A stretch of 64,000 nucleotides of DNA from Conexibacter sp. SYSU D00693 (GTDB lineage Bacteria > Actinomycetota > Thermoleophilia > Solirubrobacterales > Solirubrobacteraceae). The notes below the pieces were generated by a model. It was not told the DNA's origin. It was given only the letters and a program-made list of their open reading frames with translations, and ran no database searches. Where the stretch lies: assembly GCF_017084525.1 (NCBI RefSeq), contig NZ_CP070950.1, positions 1,364,001-1,428,000 of the forward strand, in the 5' to 3' direction. Both the position numbers and the translations under genes were made by a program. Below, piece after piece: positions 50,546 to 59,815 of the stretch (position 1 is its first letter; every line of letters begins with the position of its first letter).

Positions 50546-50628
50546 GCCCGGGTGCTGGAATGGTCTACAGGGATCCCTCAAAAGGATCTGGCCTTCGGGC
50601 CTTGCGGGTTCGAATCCCGCCCCGGGTA
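50546..50628 (+). tRNA. tRNA-Leu(CAA)
   Basis: 83 nt with acceptor GCCCGGG/CCCGGGT (terminal G-U pair), discriminator A, anticodon loop CTCAAAA (CAA), variable arm TGGCCTTCGGGCC, and T-arm GGTTCGAATCC. Confidence 0.92.
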
Positions 50629-50726
50629 CTCCATCGGTCGACTCGCGGACGTGGCCTCGATCCGTCACCCGATGGACGCCACTCGTCGGAGTGGCGCGAC
50701 CGCCGGTCGCCGTCTACGTTCGTCGC

Positions 50727-51188
50727 ATGTCCGAGCTACGGTCGGTGGTCGTCGGGCCTGGGGAAGGGACGACGATCGAGGGGCCCGCGGGTGGGCCGCT
50801 GACGTTCAAGGTCCGCGGCCAGCAGACCGGCGGGCGCCTGACGGCCCTCGAGAACGTCGTCGCCCCCGGCGACGGTCCGCCGCTCCACACCCACGACGCG
50901 CAGGACGAGGCGTGGCACGTGCTCGAGGGCGAGCTGCGCTTCCAGCTCGGCGAGGAGGTCACGAGCGCGCCGGCGGGGAGCTTCGTGTTCGTCCCGCGCG
51001 GAGTGCCGCACTGCTTCCAGAACGCCGGGTCGACCCCGGCGCGGATCCTCGTGCTCTTCACGCCCGCCGGGATGGAGCCGTTCTTCGACGGCTTCGCGCA
51101 GCTCACGCCCGAGGAGCTGGGACCGCAGGCGTTCGGCCGGCTCGGCGAGCCGGTCGGGATGCGCGTCGTCGGCCCGCCGCTGCGCTGA
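50727..51188 (+). CDS. Cupin-domain protein
   Basis: 153 residues, a single beta-barrel cupin: motif 1 PPLHTHDAQDEAWHVLEGEL with metal-ligand His/His/Glu/His, and motif 2 GSFVFVPRGVPHCFQN. A TACGTT box ends 6 bp before the ATG, so the mRNA is probably leaderless. In this family such proteins are metal-dependent dioxygenases, isomerases or ligand binders. Convergent with the TenA gene. Confidence 0.82.
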   Translation: MSELRSVVVGPGEGTTIEGPAGGPLTFKVRGQQTGGRLTALENVVAPGDGPPLHTHDAQDEAWHVLEGELRFQLGEEVTSAPAGSFVFVPRGVPHCFQNAGSTPARILVLFTPAGMEPFFDGFAQLTPEELGPQAFGRLGEPVGMRVVGPPLR

Positions 51189-51192
51189 CGGC

Positions 51193-51861
51193 CTAGCCGT
51201 CCTGGAGCACCTGGTCCCAGAAGGCCAGCTCGTGCTCGCTGCAGCGCAGGAACGCCCGCGTCATCGCCGCACGCGCTGCGTCGTCGACGCGTGAGGCGGC
51301 GCGATCCGCCTCGTCCCGGCACCAGGCCGCGAGCGCGGCGAAGCCCTCGTCGGCGTAGGAGCCGATCCACGCGCGGTAGCGCTCGTCCTCGGGCGCCGCG
51401 CCCTCGGCGGCCAGGCGCAGGCCGATCTCGCTGAAGCCCCACATGCACGGCAGCAGTGCGGCGACGAGGACCTCGTAGGGCTCGGCGACGGCGCAGCGCA
51501 GGAGGAAGTCGGTGTAGCCGGCGGTGGCGCGGCCGGGCGCGTGGTCGGCCAGCTCGTCCTCGGTGATCCCGAACTGGGCGGCGTAGGAGCGGTGCAGGCG
51601 CAGCTCGTCGGCCAGCGTGCTGTGCGCGACCTCGGCCCAGCGGGCGACGGCGTCGAGCTCCGTCGCGCGGCCGGCGGCGAAGGCCAGGACGCGGGCGTAG
51701 TCGACGAGGAAGCACCAGTCCTCGCGGACCCATCGCTCCAGCCGGTCGACCGCCAGCGTGCCGTCGGCGATCCCGCGGACGACGGGGTGGCGGTGCTGGG
51801 CCTCCCAGAGCTCGTCGGCCACCGCGCGTGCGGCGGTGCTCCAGCGCCCGTCGCCGGTCAC
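51193..51861 (-). CDS. TenA/thiaminase II-like protein
   Basis: 222 residues, all-helical TenA/PqqC fold, with HRHPVVRGIADGTLAVDRLE, WVREDWCFLVDYARVLAFAA and a C-terminal CSEHELAFWDQV (typical end SxxYExxFWD). TenA hydrolyses aminopyrimidine precursors in thiamine salvage, but many homologues lack the catalytic cysteine and do other chemistry; the CMWGFSEIG segment here carries a cysteine. GTGA overlap with the phosphatase. Confidence 0.75.
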   Translation of the reverse strand: MTGDGRWSTAARAVADELWEAQHRHPVVRGIADGTLAVDRLERWVREDWCFLVDYARVLAFAAGRATELDAVARWAEVAHSTLADELRLHRSYAAQFGITEDELADHAPGRATAGYTDFLLRCAVAEPYEVLVAALLPCMWGFSEIGLRLAAEGAAPEDERYRAWIGSYADEGFAALAAWCRDEADRAASRVDDAARAAMTRAFLRCSEHELAFWDQVLQDG

Positions 51862-52637
51862 GGGCCGACGAGCTCGCGCAGCTCGGCCACGAGCGCCGGG
51901 GGCGCGACGAGGATCCCCGCCGGCAGGACGCCGCCGCCGTCGAGGCGGACGACCTCCAGGCCCGCACGCGCGCACAGCAGCTCGCCCGCGCGGGTGTCCC
52001 AGGCCTTGACCCCGTGCTCGAAGTACGCGTCGTAGCGGCCGGCAGCGGTCCAGGCGAGGTCGAGCGCCGCCGAGCCCATGCGGCGCACGTCGCGCACGCG
52101 CTGGATCACCCGTGTCACGAGCTCGGCCTGGCGCCCGCGCTGAGCGGCGTCGTAGCCGAAGCCCGTGGCGACGAGGGCCTGCGAGAGCTCGTCCTGGGAC
52201 GAGCCCTCCAGCGCCTCGCCGCCGAGCGTCGCGACGCCCTCGGCCGTCGCGCGGAAGAGGTCGCCGCGCACCGGGTCCCAGACCACGCCCACCAGCACGC
52301 CACCGCCGTCCGCGGTCGACTCGCACGCGACGCTCACGCACCACTGCGGCAGCCCGAAGAGGAAGTTCACCGTCCCGTCGAGCGGATCGACGACCCAGCG
52401 CCGGCCGGTCGTTCCCTCGACGTCGTCGCCCTCCTCCCCCAGGATCCCGTCGTCCGGCACGCGGGCCGCGAGGACCTCGCGGATCGCGCGCTCCGCGGCG
52501 AGGTCGGCCTCGCTGACGACGTCCGTCGGCGTGCTCTTCGTCGCCAGCGCGCGCTCGCGCCCGAAGCGCGCGACGAGGACGTCGCCCGCGGCGCGAGCGG
52601 CCTCCTCGGCGACGGCGGCGAGCTCGTCGCCCGTCAC
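51858..52637 (-). CDS. Inositol monophosphatase-family protein
   Basis: 259 residues. Metal-binding GEEGDD and DPLDGTVNFLFGLP, then AWDTRAGELLCARAG (WDxxAG motif). It hydrolyses inositol-1-phosphate or a related sugar phosphate with Mg2+. GTG start overlapping the amidase stop by four bases; middle gene of the amidase-IMPase-TenA operon. Confidence 0.9.
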   Translation of the reverse strand: MTGDELAAVAEEAARAAGDVLVARFGRERALATKSTPTDVVSEADLAAERAIREVLAARVPDDGILGEEGDDVEGTTGRRWVVDPLDGTVNFLFGLPQWCVSVACESTADGGGVLVGVVWDPVRGDLFRATAEGVATLGGEALEGSSQDELSQALVATGFGYDAAQRGRQAELVTRVIQRVRDVRRMGSAALDLAWTAAGRYDAYFEHGVKAWDTRAGELLCARAGLEVVRLDGGGVLPAGILVAPPALVAELRELVGP

Positions 52638-54049
52638 GCGCGACCACCCGGGCGGCGCTGCGCCCAGGGGTGGGTCTGCTCGAGCTGCGCGGCGAGGGCG
52701 AGGACCGTCGCCTCGTCGCGCGGGCGGCCGACGAGCTGCACGCCCAGCGGCAGGCCGTCGTCGTCGAAGCCCGCCGGGACCGACGCCGCCGGCTGGCCGG
52801 TGAGGTTGTACGGCGCGAAGTACGGGATGCGCCGCGCGGCGAAGGCCAGCCACCAGGCGGTGCCGTGCTGGGTGAACGTCCCGGCGGTGTAGGGACCATC
52901 GGCGCACGACGGGGTGAGCAGGACGTCCACGTCGTCCCACAGGGCCTCGATGCGCCGGGCGATCCCGTCCTCGGCGCCGCGCGCCCAGCGCACCGCGGCG
53001 TCGGGGATCCGCGCGCCGATCGCCGCCACGTTGCGCGACCGCGGCTCGAGGACCGCGGGGTCGTCGAGCTCGTCGCGCGCCTGGTCGGCGATGCCGCGCA
53101 GCACGCGCGTGTACGCCGCTGCCCAGAACGACGGCGGGAAGTCCGGGTCGCGCTCGACGACGTCGTGGCCGAGGGCGCGCAGCCGCTGCGCGGTGCCCCG
53201 CAGCGCCTCGCGCTCCTCGCGCCCCAGCGGCGCCACCACCCCGACCGGGACCTTCGTGGAGACCGCGATGCGCAGCCGCCCCGGGTCGGCCGCGCGCACG
53301 GCCGCAGCGAACCCGCCGTCCTCCAGCGGCGCGTCGTCGACCGTCGCGTCGAGGAAGAGCGCCGCGTCGAGCACCGTCCGCGCCAGCGGGCCGCGGTGGG
53401 CCATGCCCTGCCAGCCGTCGGCGGCGTCGGGCGTCATGGGAACGCGATCGCGCGTCGGCTTGATGCCGAAGAGCCCGCACCACGCCGCCGGCCCGCGGAT
53501 CGACCCCGCGCCGTCGGAGCCCAGCGCGACACCGCACAGCCCGTCGGCCGCCGCCGCGCCGCTGCCGCCGCTCGAGCCGCCAGGCGTCCGGCGCAGGTCC
53601 CACGGGTTGCGGACCGACCCGTAGGTCGTCGTGTCGGTCGCCGGGCTCATCGAGAGCTCGGGGATGTGCGTCTTGCCGACCACGACGGCCCCGGCCGCGC
53701 GCAGCCGCGCCACGACGTCGGCATCCACCACGGCGCGCCCACGCGACGTCGCCGTCCCGTGGCAGGTGTCGAGCCCCGCGACGTCCGCGTCGTCCTTGAT
53801 CGCCACCGGGACGCCGTTGAGCACCCCGCCCTCGCCCGCCGCGCGACGCTCGTCGGCCGCCGCCGCCTCGGCGAGCGCCTCCTCGCCCAGGACGACCCGG
53901 AACGCGTTGAGCCGCGGGTTGCGCTCGGCGATGCGGTCGAGCGTCGCCCGGACCAGCTCGACGCTCGTGACCTCGCCGTCGGCGACCGCCTGGGCCTGGC
54001 GGGCGGCGCCCGCGAAGAGGAGGTCGGCCGTGCTGGTGGTGGCGGTCAT
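52634..54049 (-). CDS. Amidase-signature enzyme
   Basis: 471 residues. Catalytic Lys in VAIKDDADVAG, then TPGGSSGGSGAAAADGLCGV and GSDGAGSIRGPAAWCGL carrying the Ser-cisSer-Lys triad. Hydrolyses an amide; substrate unknown. First gene of the operon; divergent from the gene at 54048. Confidence 0.9.
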   Translation of the reverse strand: MTATTSTADLLFAGAARQAQAVADGEVTSVELVRATLDRIAERNPRLNAFRVVLGEEALAEAAAADERRAAGEGGVLNGVPVAIKDDADVAGLDTCHGTATSRGRAVVDADVVARLRAAGAVVVGKTHIPELSMSPATDTTTYGSVRNPWDLRRTPGGSSGGSGAAAADGLCGVALGSDGAGSIRGPAAWCGLFGIKPTRDRVPMTPDAADGWQGMAHRGPLARTVLDAALFLDATVDDAPLEDGGFAAAVRAADPGRLRIAVSTKVPVGVVAPLGREEREALRGTAQRLRALGHDVVERDPDFPPSFWAAAYTRVLRGIADQARDELDDPAVLEPRSRNVAAIGARIPDAAVRWARGAEDGIARRIEALWDDVDVLLTPSCADGPYTAGTFTQHGTAWWLAFAARRIPYFAPYNLTGQPAASVPAGFDDDGLPLGVQLVGRPRDEATVLALAAQLEQTHPWAQRRPGGRA

Positions 54050-55256
54050 GGTCGGGCCCGGACGCTACCGTCCCGCCATCCGCCGGGCGACGAGGGAGAC
54101 GACGGCGCCAGCCGAGCTGGCGCGCGAGCTGGCCAGCGCCAAGGGGCGTGGCGCCGGGACCGACGCCGAGCGCCGCGCGGCCAAGCGCCTGGCCCGCGAG
54201 CTGTGGGCCCACGGGCGTGAGGCGCGCGTCGAGACGCTGTGGGTCCGCCCGCAGTGGGCGGCGCCGTACGCGGCGGTCGCCGTCGGCGGCATCGCCGCGT
54301 CCGTCGTCAGCGTCGACCACGCCCGGACGGCCCTGTGGATCGCCCTCGCGTCCCTCGTCCTGCTCGTCCTCGAGCTCGCCGGTGCCGGCGTCCTGCGCCG
54401 CCTCACGCGCGAGCGCGCGACGCAGCTCGTGGTCTCCCCCGCGCGCGCCGCCGGCCGCCGCGTGACGCTCCTGGTCACCGCCTCGACCGACGCGCCCCGC
54501 CGCGGCGCGCTCACCGGCGTCCCCGGCGCCGTCCGCGTCGTCGCGTGGTCGCTGCTCGGCGTCGCCGTGTTCTGCGCGCTGCGCAGCCAGGACGTCGACG
54601 ACGACTGGCTCGGTCCCGCGCAGCTCGTGCCGACGATCGGGCTCGTCGTCGCCTTCGGCGCGCTGCTGGACCACGCCTTCGCGCCGCCCGATCCCTCCCC
54701 TGGCGCCGCGACCGGGCCGGCCGCGGCCCTCGCGGTCGCGGCGGCGCTCGACGCGCGCCCTCCGCGACGCCTCGCGGTCGAGGTCGTCCTGTGCGGCGCC
54801 GGCGCGCTCGGGATGGCGGCGCACCTCCAGCGCCTGCGCCGGGCCGGCGTCTCGGCCGAGGAGGTCTGCGTCCTGCACCTGGGCGACTGCGGCAGCGGCC
54901 CCCCGCGGTTCTGGCGGCGCGAGGGGCTCGTCGTCCCGCTCGCCGCACACCCGCAGCTCGTGGCGCTGGCACAGCGCCTGGCGGCGGAGGAGACCCACCT
55001 CCAGGCCGCCCCCACGGCGTCGGCCACCACGTCGCCCGCACGCGTCGCCCGGGCGCGGCGCTGGCCGGCGATCCGGCTGGGCACCAGGCGCCAGGGCGGC
55101 GAGCTGGACCCCGCCGCCCTACAGGCGACCGTCGAGCTCGCGGTCGGCCTCGTCCGCCGGCTCGATGCCGAGCTGGGCGCCGCCGAGCCGGAGCCGGCCC
55201 GGCCGGCGAGCGGGCCGCGGCGCCCCAAGCGCCTGCTCGCGCGCACGCGCGCGTAG
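54048..55256 (+). CDS. Membrane protein with degenerate M28-peptidase-like domain
   Basis: Up to 402 residues from the ATG at 54048, which overlaps the divergent amidase start; a start further in is possible. Three TM segments (about residues 80-105, 160-180, 190-215). The C-terminal part follows the outline of M28 aminopeptidases: SPGAATGPAAALAVAAAL stands where SPGANDNASGVAA is usual, and VLCGAGALGMAAHL where GAEExGxxGS is usual, so the metal-binding Asp and catalytic Glu are gone. Probably an inactive peptidase-like protein. Start and family both moderately certain. Confidence 0.55.
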   Translation: MVGPGRYRPAIRRATRETTAPAELARELASAKGRGAGTDAERRAAKRLARELWAHGREARVETLWVRPQWAAPYAAVAVGGIAASVVSVDHARTALWIALASLVLLVLELAGAGVLRRLTRERATQLVVSPARAAGRRVTLLVTASTDAPRRGALTGVPGAVRVVAWSLLGVAVFCALRSQDVDDDWLGPAQLVPTIGLVVAFGALLDHAFAPPDPSPGAATGPAAALAVAAALDARPPRRLAVEVVLCGAGALGMAAHLQRLRRAGVSAEEVCVLHLGDCGSGPPRFWRREGLVVPLAAHPQLVALAQRLAAEETHLQAAPTASATTSPARVARARRWPAIRLGTRRQGGELDPAALQATVELAVGLVRRLDAELGAAEPEPARPASGPRRPKRLLARTRA

Positions 55257-55284
55257 ACGCGACGCACAGGCATAGAGTGCGGCC

Positions 55285-57204
55285 ATGTCCGCGACCGCCG
55301 ACGTCCTCTGGACCCCGTCGCCCGAGCGCATCGAGCGCGCGGCGGTCACGCAGTTCGCCCGCTCCCGCGGCCTGCCCGAGGACTACGACGCGCTGTGGCG
55401 CTGGTCGGTCGACGACCTCGAGGGCTTCTGGGCCGCGATCTGGGAGCACTTCGGCGTCGACTCGACCTACGAAGCGGTCCTCGCGTCCCGTGCCATGCCG
55501 GGGGCGGTGTGGTTCCCGGGCGCGCAGGTCAACTACGCCGAGCACCTGCTGCGCACGGCGCCCCACGACGACGCCGACGTGGCCATCCGCCACGCCTCCG
55601 AGCTGCGGCCCGCGGCCGCGATGACGTGGGGCGAGCTGCGCACGCGCGTGGCGGAGGTCCGGGCCGGCCTCCAGGCGCTCGGGGTCGGCCGCGGCGACCG
55701 CGTCGCCGCCTACCTGCCCAACATCCCCGACACGATCGCCGCGTTCCTGGCCACGGCCTCGCTCGGCGCGATCTGGTCCAGCGCAGCGCCCGAGTTCGGC
55801 GCGCGGTCGGTCATCGACCGCTTCGCGCAGATCACCCCGAAGGTCCTGCTGGCGGTCGACGGGTACCGCTACGGCGGCAAGGACTTCGACCGCACCGAGC
55901 AGGTCCGCCAGATCGCGGCGGAGGTCGGCGGCGAGGTCGTGCGCTTCGGCCACCTCGACGGCACGGGCTGGGAGGACGGCTTCCTGCGTCCCAGACCGCT
56001 CGCGTTCGAGCGCGTGCCGTTCGACCACCCGCTCTGGGTCCTCTACTCGTCGGGCACGACCGGCCTGCCCAAGCCGATCGTCCACGGCCAGGGCGGCATC
56101 CTGGTCGAGCACCTCAAGAAGATGCACCTGCACCTCGACGCGCAGCGCGGGGACCGCGTCTTCTGGTTCACGACGACCGGCTGGATGATGTGGAACTTCC
56201 TGGTCGGTGTGCTGCTGACCGAGGCCTCGATCGTCCTCTTCGACGGCAACCCGGGCGGCGACGTGCTGTGGGACCTCGCCGAGGAGACGGGCATCACGAC
56301 GTTCGGCACCGGCGCGGCGTACCTCGCCGGCTGCATGAAGCAGGGCGTCGAGCCCGCGCGCGGGCGCGACCTCCAGGTCCAGGCGGTCGGCTCGACCGGC
56401 TCGCCGCTGTCGCCCGAGGGCTTCCGCTGGGTCTACGACCAGCTCGGCGCGGACACCTGGCTGTTCTCCACCAGCGGCGGGACCGACGTCTGCACGGCGT
56501 TCGTCGGCGGCGTCCCCACCCTGCCGGTCTACGAGGGCGAGCTCCAGGCCCGCTCCCTGGGCTGCGACGTCCAGGCGTGGGACGAGGACGGCAAGGCGCT
56601 GGTCGGGGAGGTCGGCGAGCTGGTGATCGCCCAGCCGATGCCGTCGATGCCGGTCTCCTTCTGGGGCGACGAGGACGGCTCGAAGCTCCGCGAGGCGTAC
56701 TTCGAGCACTTCGCGGGCGTCTGGCGCCACGGCGACTGGCTCGAGCTCACCGACCGCGGGACCGCGATCATCTACGGGCGCAGCGACTCGACCATCAACC
56801 GCGGCGGCGTGCGCATGGGCACGAGCGAGCTCTACCGCGCGGTGCTCGCCGTCGAGGACGTCGTCGACGCGCTCGTGGTCGACGTGCCGCAAGAGGGTCG
56901 CGAGAACTGGATGCCGCTATTCGTCGTGCTGCGCGAGGGCGCGCAGCTCGACGACGACCTGCGCCGGGCCCTGGCCAAGCGCGTGCGCGAGGACTGCTCG
57001 CCGCGCCACGTGCCCGACGAGGTCTTCGCCGTCGCCGAGGTGCCGCGGACGCTCAGCGGCAAGGTCCTCGAGGTGCCGGTCAAGCGGATCCTCATGGGCC
57101 AGGACCCGGACAAGGCCGCGAGCCGCGACTCGCTGGCCAACCCGGCGGCGCTCGAGCCGTTCGTGGCGCTGGCGCGCGAGCGCGCGGGCGGCGCCGCCGG
57201 CTGA
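55285..57204 (+). CDS. Acetoacetyl-CoA synthetase
   Basis: 639 residues, full length for this family (AACS and the short-chain ligases with an N-terminal ACAS_N domain). P-loop LYSSGTTGLPKPIVH, adenylate segment TFGTGAAYL ... WLFSTSGGTDVCTAFVGG, hinge YGRSDSTINRGGVRMGT and C-terminal lysine in RTLSGKVLEVPVKR. Activates acetoacetate or a related keto acid with ATP and CoA. ATG 28 bp after the previous gene. Confidence 0.92.
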   Translation: MSATADVLWTPSPERIERAAVTQFARSRGLPEDYDALWRWSVDDLEGFWAAIWEHFGVDSTYEAVLASRAMPGAVWFPGAQVNYAEHLLRTAPHDDADVAIRHASELRPAAAMTWGELRTRVAEVRAGLQALGVGRGDRVAAYLPNIPDTIAAFLATASLGAIWSSAAPEFGARSVIDRFAQITPKVLLAVDGYRYGGKDFDRTEQVRQIAAEVGGEVVRFGHLDGTGWEDGFLRPRPLAFERVPFDHPLWVLYSSGTTGLPKPIVHGQGGILVEHLKKMHLHLDAQRGDRVFWFTTTGWMMWNFLVGVLLTEASIVLFDGNPGGDVLWDLAEETGITTFGTGAAYLAGCMKQGVEPARGRDLQVQAVGSTGSPLSPEGFRWVYDQLGADTWLFSTSGGTDVCTAFVGGVPTLPVYEGELQARSLGCDVQAWDEDGKALVGEVGELVIAQPMPSMPVSFWGDEDGSKLREAYFEHFAGVWRHGDWLELTDRGTAIIYGRSDSTINRGGVRMGTSELYRAVLAVEDVVDALVVDVPQEGRENWMPLFVVLREGAQLDDDLRRALAKRVREDCSPRHVPDEVFAVAEVPRTLSGKVLEVPVKRILMGQDPDKAASRDSLANPAALEPFVALARERAGGAAG

Positions 57205-57213
57205 GGGCGCGCG

Positions 57214-57870
57214 CTACTGGTCGGCGCCGCCCTCGAGCCGGGCGGCGACCTCCTCGATGCGCCGGCGGGCGTCGGCGGGGTCGGTCGCGTAGGCGCCGGT
57301 CTCGCCCACGGGCGCGACGCCCGGCACGAGCAGGTCGGGCTCGAGCGCGGCCAGCAGGTGGAGGCTCTCGACGTAGCGCTCGCGGTCGCTGACGCCGTCG
57401 AGCAGCGCGGCGACCCACTGGCCGCCGCGGACGAAGAGCGTGTCGCCGGTGAAGAGGACGCGGCGGCCGTCGTCGTCCCAGACGTAGGCCGTCGCTCCAG
57501 GGGTGTGGCCGGGCACGGGCACGACCTCCAGGTCGCCGTCGTGGTGGCGGTCGGTGAACGTGGCGTCGACGCTGACGGTCCGCGCGACCTCGTCGGCGTC
57601 GGCGGCGTGGACGTGCACCGGGGCGCCGAGGGCGTCGCGCAGCTGCGCGGCCTCGGCGGTCGCCTCGTGGGCGTGGTTGAGGTACTGGCGCGCGACGCCG
57701 CCGACGTCGCGGACGGCGTCGAGCTCCGGCAGTGCGGCGGCGGCGCCGTAGAGCAGGACGTTTCCGTGGTCGGGCCGGACGAGGAGCGCGGCGCGCGCCT
57801 GCAGCGGGACGCGACCGAAGCCCAGGTCCAGCGGTGCGGTGAGGTGCAGGCCGGGGGCGATGAGGTCCAT
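57214..57870 (-). CDS. Metallo-beta-lactamase-fold hydrolase with incomplete metal site
   Basis: 218 residues of MBL fold. The main HxHxDH motif reads YLNHAHEATAEAAQL, so the Asp and the last His are missing, while later ligands remain (GHTPGATAY, FTGDTLFV). One metal site may be lost. Fused to nothing; convergent with the acetoacetyl-CoA synthetase gene, 9 bp apart. Confidence 0.8.
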   Translation of the reverse strand: MDLIAPGLHLTAPLDLGFGRVPLQARAALLVRPDHGNVLLYGAAAALPELDAVRDVGGVARQYLNHAHEATAEAAQLRDALGAPVHVHAADADEVARTVSVDATFTDRHHDGDLEVVPVPGHTPGATAYVWDDDGRRVLFTGDTLFVRGGQWVAALLDGVSDRERYVESLHLLAALEPDLLVPGVAPVGETGAYATDPADARRRIEEVAARLEGGADQ

Positions 57871-57967
57871 GGGCAGGACCGTAGGACTTCAAGCGTGGTT
57901 GAGGTCAAGGGCGCCGTTCACCGCAGCGTCCCCGGCGCCGGCCGAACGCTCGGATAGCGTCGCGCGC

Positions 57968-58768
57968 ATGGGCGACTACCCCTACGAGCTCGAGGTCGAC
58001 TTCGAGCCCAAGCGCAGCCGGCTCACGACGTTCTTCCGCTTCCTCCTCGCGATCCCGCACGTCGTCGCGATCGCCGTGGTCGGCCTGGTCTCGGTCTTCG
58101 CCGTCATCGCGATGTGGTTCAGCCAGGTCTTCGCGGGACGGTCGATCCCGGGCGCTCACCGGTTCGTGCTCGGCACCGTGCGGTGGTCGATCCGCCTGGG
58201 CGCCTACATGCTGCTGGCGACCGATCGCTACCCGCCCTTCAGCCTCGACCCCGGGCCCGACTTCCCGGTGCGCGTCGTCGGCCCGGAGGAGCCGGCGCCC
58301 GAGGCCTCGCGCTGGAAGGCGCTGCTGCGCTACTTCCTGGCGATCCCGTGGGGGATCCTGAACTTCGCGTACATGGTCGTCGCCTACCTGGCGGCGATCG
58401 GGTCGTGGTTCGCGATCCTCGTCACCGGCCGCCAGCCCGAGGGCCTGCAGAAGGCGATCCACATGGGCCTCGCCTCGAACCTCCAGTACTACTCGTTCTA
58501 CGCGCTGCTGACCGATCGCTGGCCGCCGATCGAGCCGGAGCTGCGCCTGGAGCCGCGGGCCCGCGGGGCGCTGCCGTCCTCCGCACCGGCGACCGCGCCG
58601 GCGCCGGTGCCCGCGGCGGTGGGCCCTGCGCCGGCGCCCGAGGCGCCGGCCACGACGACGGCCCTCCCGGGCGTGCCGGGCCAGGACGCCGACGCCGGCG
58701 CGGCCTTCGGCGAGGAGCCCAAGCGCGGGGGCGGCGACGGTGGCTGGCTGCCGCCGGCGTCGCGCTAG
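57968..58768 (+). CDS. DUF4389 membrane protein
   Basis: 266 residues. Two similar halves, each with RxxTFFRFLLAIPH or RYFLAIPWGI followed by TM helices and a 'TDRYPPF'/'TDRWPPI' segment, as in DUF4389 proteins. A Pro/Ala-rich C-terminal tail of about 90 residues is added. Function unknown. Confidence 0.8.
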   Translation: MGDYPYELEVDFEPKRSRLTTFFRFLLAIPHVVAIAVVGLVSVFAVIAMWFSQVFAGRSIPGAHRFVLGTVRWSIRLGAYMLLATDRYPPFSLDPGPDFPVRVVGPEEPAPEASRWKALLRYFLAIPWGILNFAYMVVAYLAAIGSWFAILVTGRQPEGLQKAIHMGLASNLQYYSFYALLTDRWPPIEPELRLEPRARGALPSSAPATAPAPVPAAVGPAPAPEAPATTTALPGVPGQDADAGAAFGEEPKRGGGDGGWLPPASR

Positions 58769-59757
58769 AGCTCGCTCGGCCCGGGAAGCGGCAGGTTCGG
58801 CGGTGCCGGACCGGTCGCCTCGGGCGGCGGGGGCAGCGGCCGCGCGGGCCGCAGCCCGATGACGAGCAGCGCCCCCGCGCCGAGCGCCAGCACGAGCGGC
58901 CAGCCCACGAGCGAACCGTCGTCGGCGGCGAGGACGAGGAAGGCGACGAGATTGGCGACTCCGACGTAGGCCGGCCCGGGTTGGCGCTCCACGCCCGAGT
59001 ACGCGCAGAGGCCGAAGCCGGCGGCGAGGACGAGGAGGATCCAGCCGGTGCCGGTGCCGTCGAAGGCAGGCCCCCCGATCAGGAAGCTGCCTCCTCCTTG
59101 CTCGGCGAAGTGCTCGACGTCGGCGAAGCCCGCGAAGATCCCGGCGACCAGGAGCTCGACGACGAACGTCGCGGCGATCCCCAGCGTCGAGAAGCCGCCG
59201 GCGACCGCGAGCATCGCCGCGCTGCGCGGTCGGCGATCGCGGACGGTCACGGCGCTCAGCGCGAAGACGGCGGTCAGCAGCAGGAGCATCCAGCGGATCG
59301 CGTTGGCGGAGTCCCAGCCGAGGAGCCAGTCGACCGCCGCGAGCACCGCGATGCCGCCCGCCGTCGCGGCGAGCAGCGCGCAGGTCCCCGAGCCGCGCTT
59401 GCGCGCGAACCACGTCGCGGGGGCGGCGATCGCGACGGCCTGCCAGGTGACGGCGCCGGCGCCCTCGGCCTCGAGGAGCTCCGCGACGCGGAAGACGGTG
59501 AGCGCGACGAGCACGACGGTCGTGACGAAGAGGACCGTCTGGTAGACGCGCGGGTCGCGCCCCTCGACGGGCGACAGCACGGCGACCGCCGCGACGAAGA
59601 GCCCGGCCGCCGCGGCGACGGCGAGCTGGACGCCGTCGGCCCAGTCGTCGCGCGCGTCGAGCAGCGCGACGAGCGTCGCGAGGACCACCGCGCCCGCGGC
59701 CACGGTGTCGCCGCGGAACGGCTGGACGCGGAGGGCGGCGAGCACGGGCGAGGCCAT
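58765..59757 (-). CDS. Polytopic membrane protein, unknown function
   Basis: 330 residues with about nine or ten hydrophobic helices and a Pro-rich C-terminus (PLPPPPEATGPAPPNLPLPG). No domain recognised. Stop overlaps the DUF4389 stop (CTAG shared). Divergent from the enoyl-CoA hydratase. Confidence 0.6.
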   Translation of the reverse strand: MASPVLAALRVQPFRGDTVAAGAVVLATLVALLDARDDWADGVQLAVAAAAGLFVAAVAVLSPVEGRDPRVYQTVLFVTTVVLVALTVFRVAELLEAEGAGAVTWQAVAIAAPATWFARKRGSGTCALLAATAGGIAVLAAVDWLLGWDSANAIRWMLLLLTAVFALSAVTVRDRRPRSAAMLAVAGGFSTLGIAATFVVELLVAGIFAGFADVEHFAEQGGGSFLIGGPAFDGTGTGWILLVLAAGFGLCAYSGVERQPGPAYVGVANLVAFLVLAADDGSLVGWPLVLALGAGALLVIGLRPARPLPPPPEATGPAPPNLPLPGPSEL

Positions 59758-59815
59758 CGCTCGCGGGACCCTAACCACGTCGGCGGAGCACCAGCCGCGG
59801 AGTAGGGTCCCGCCC

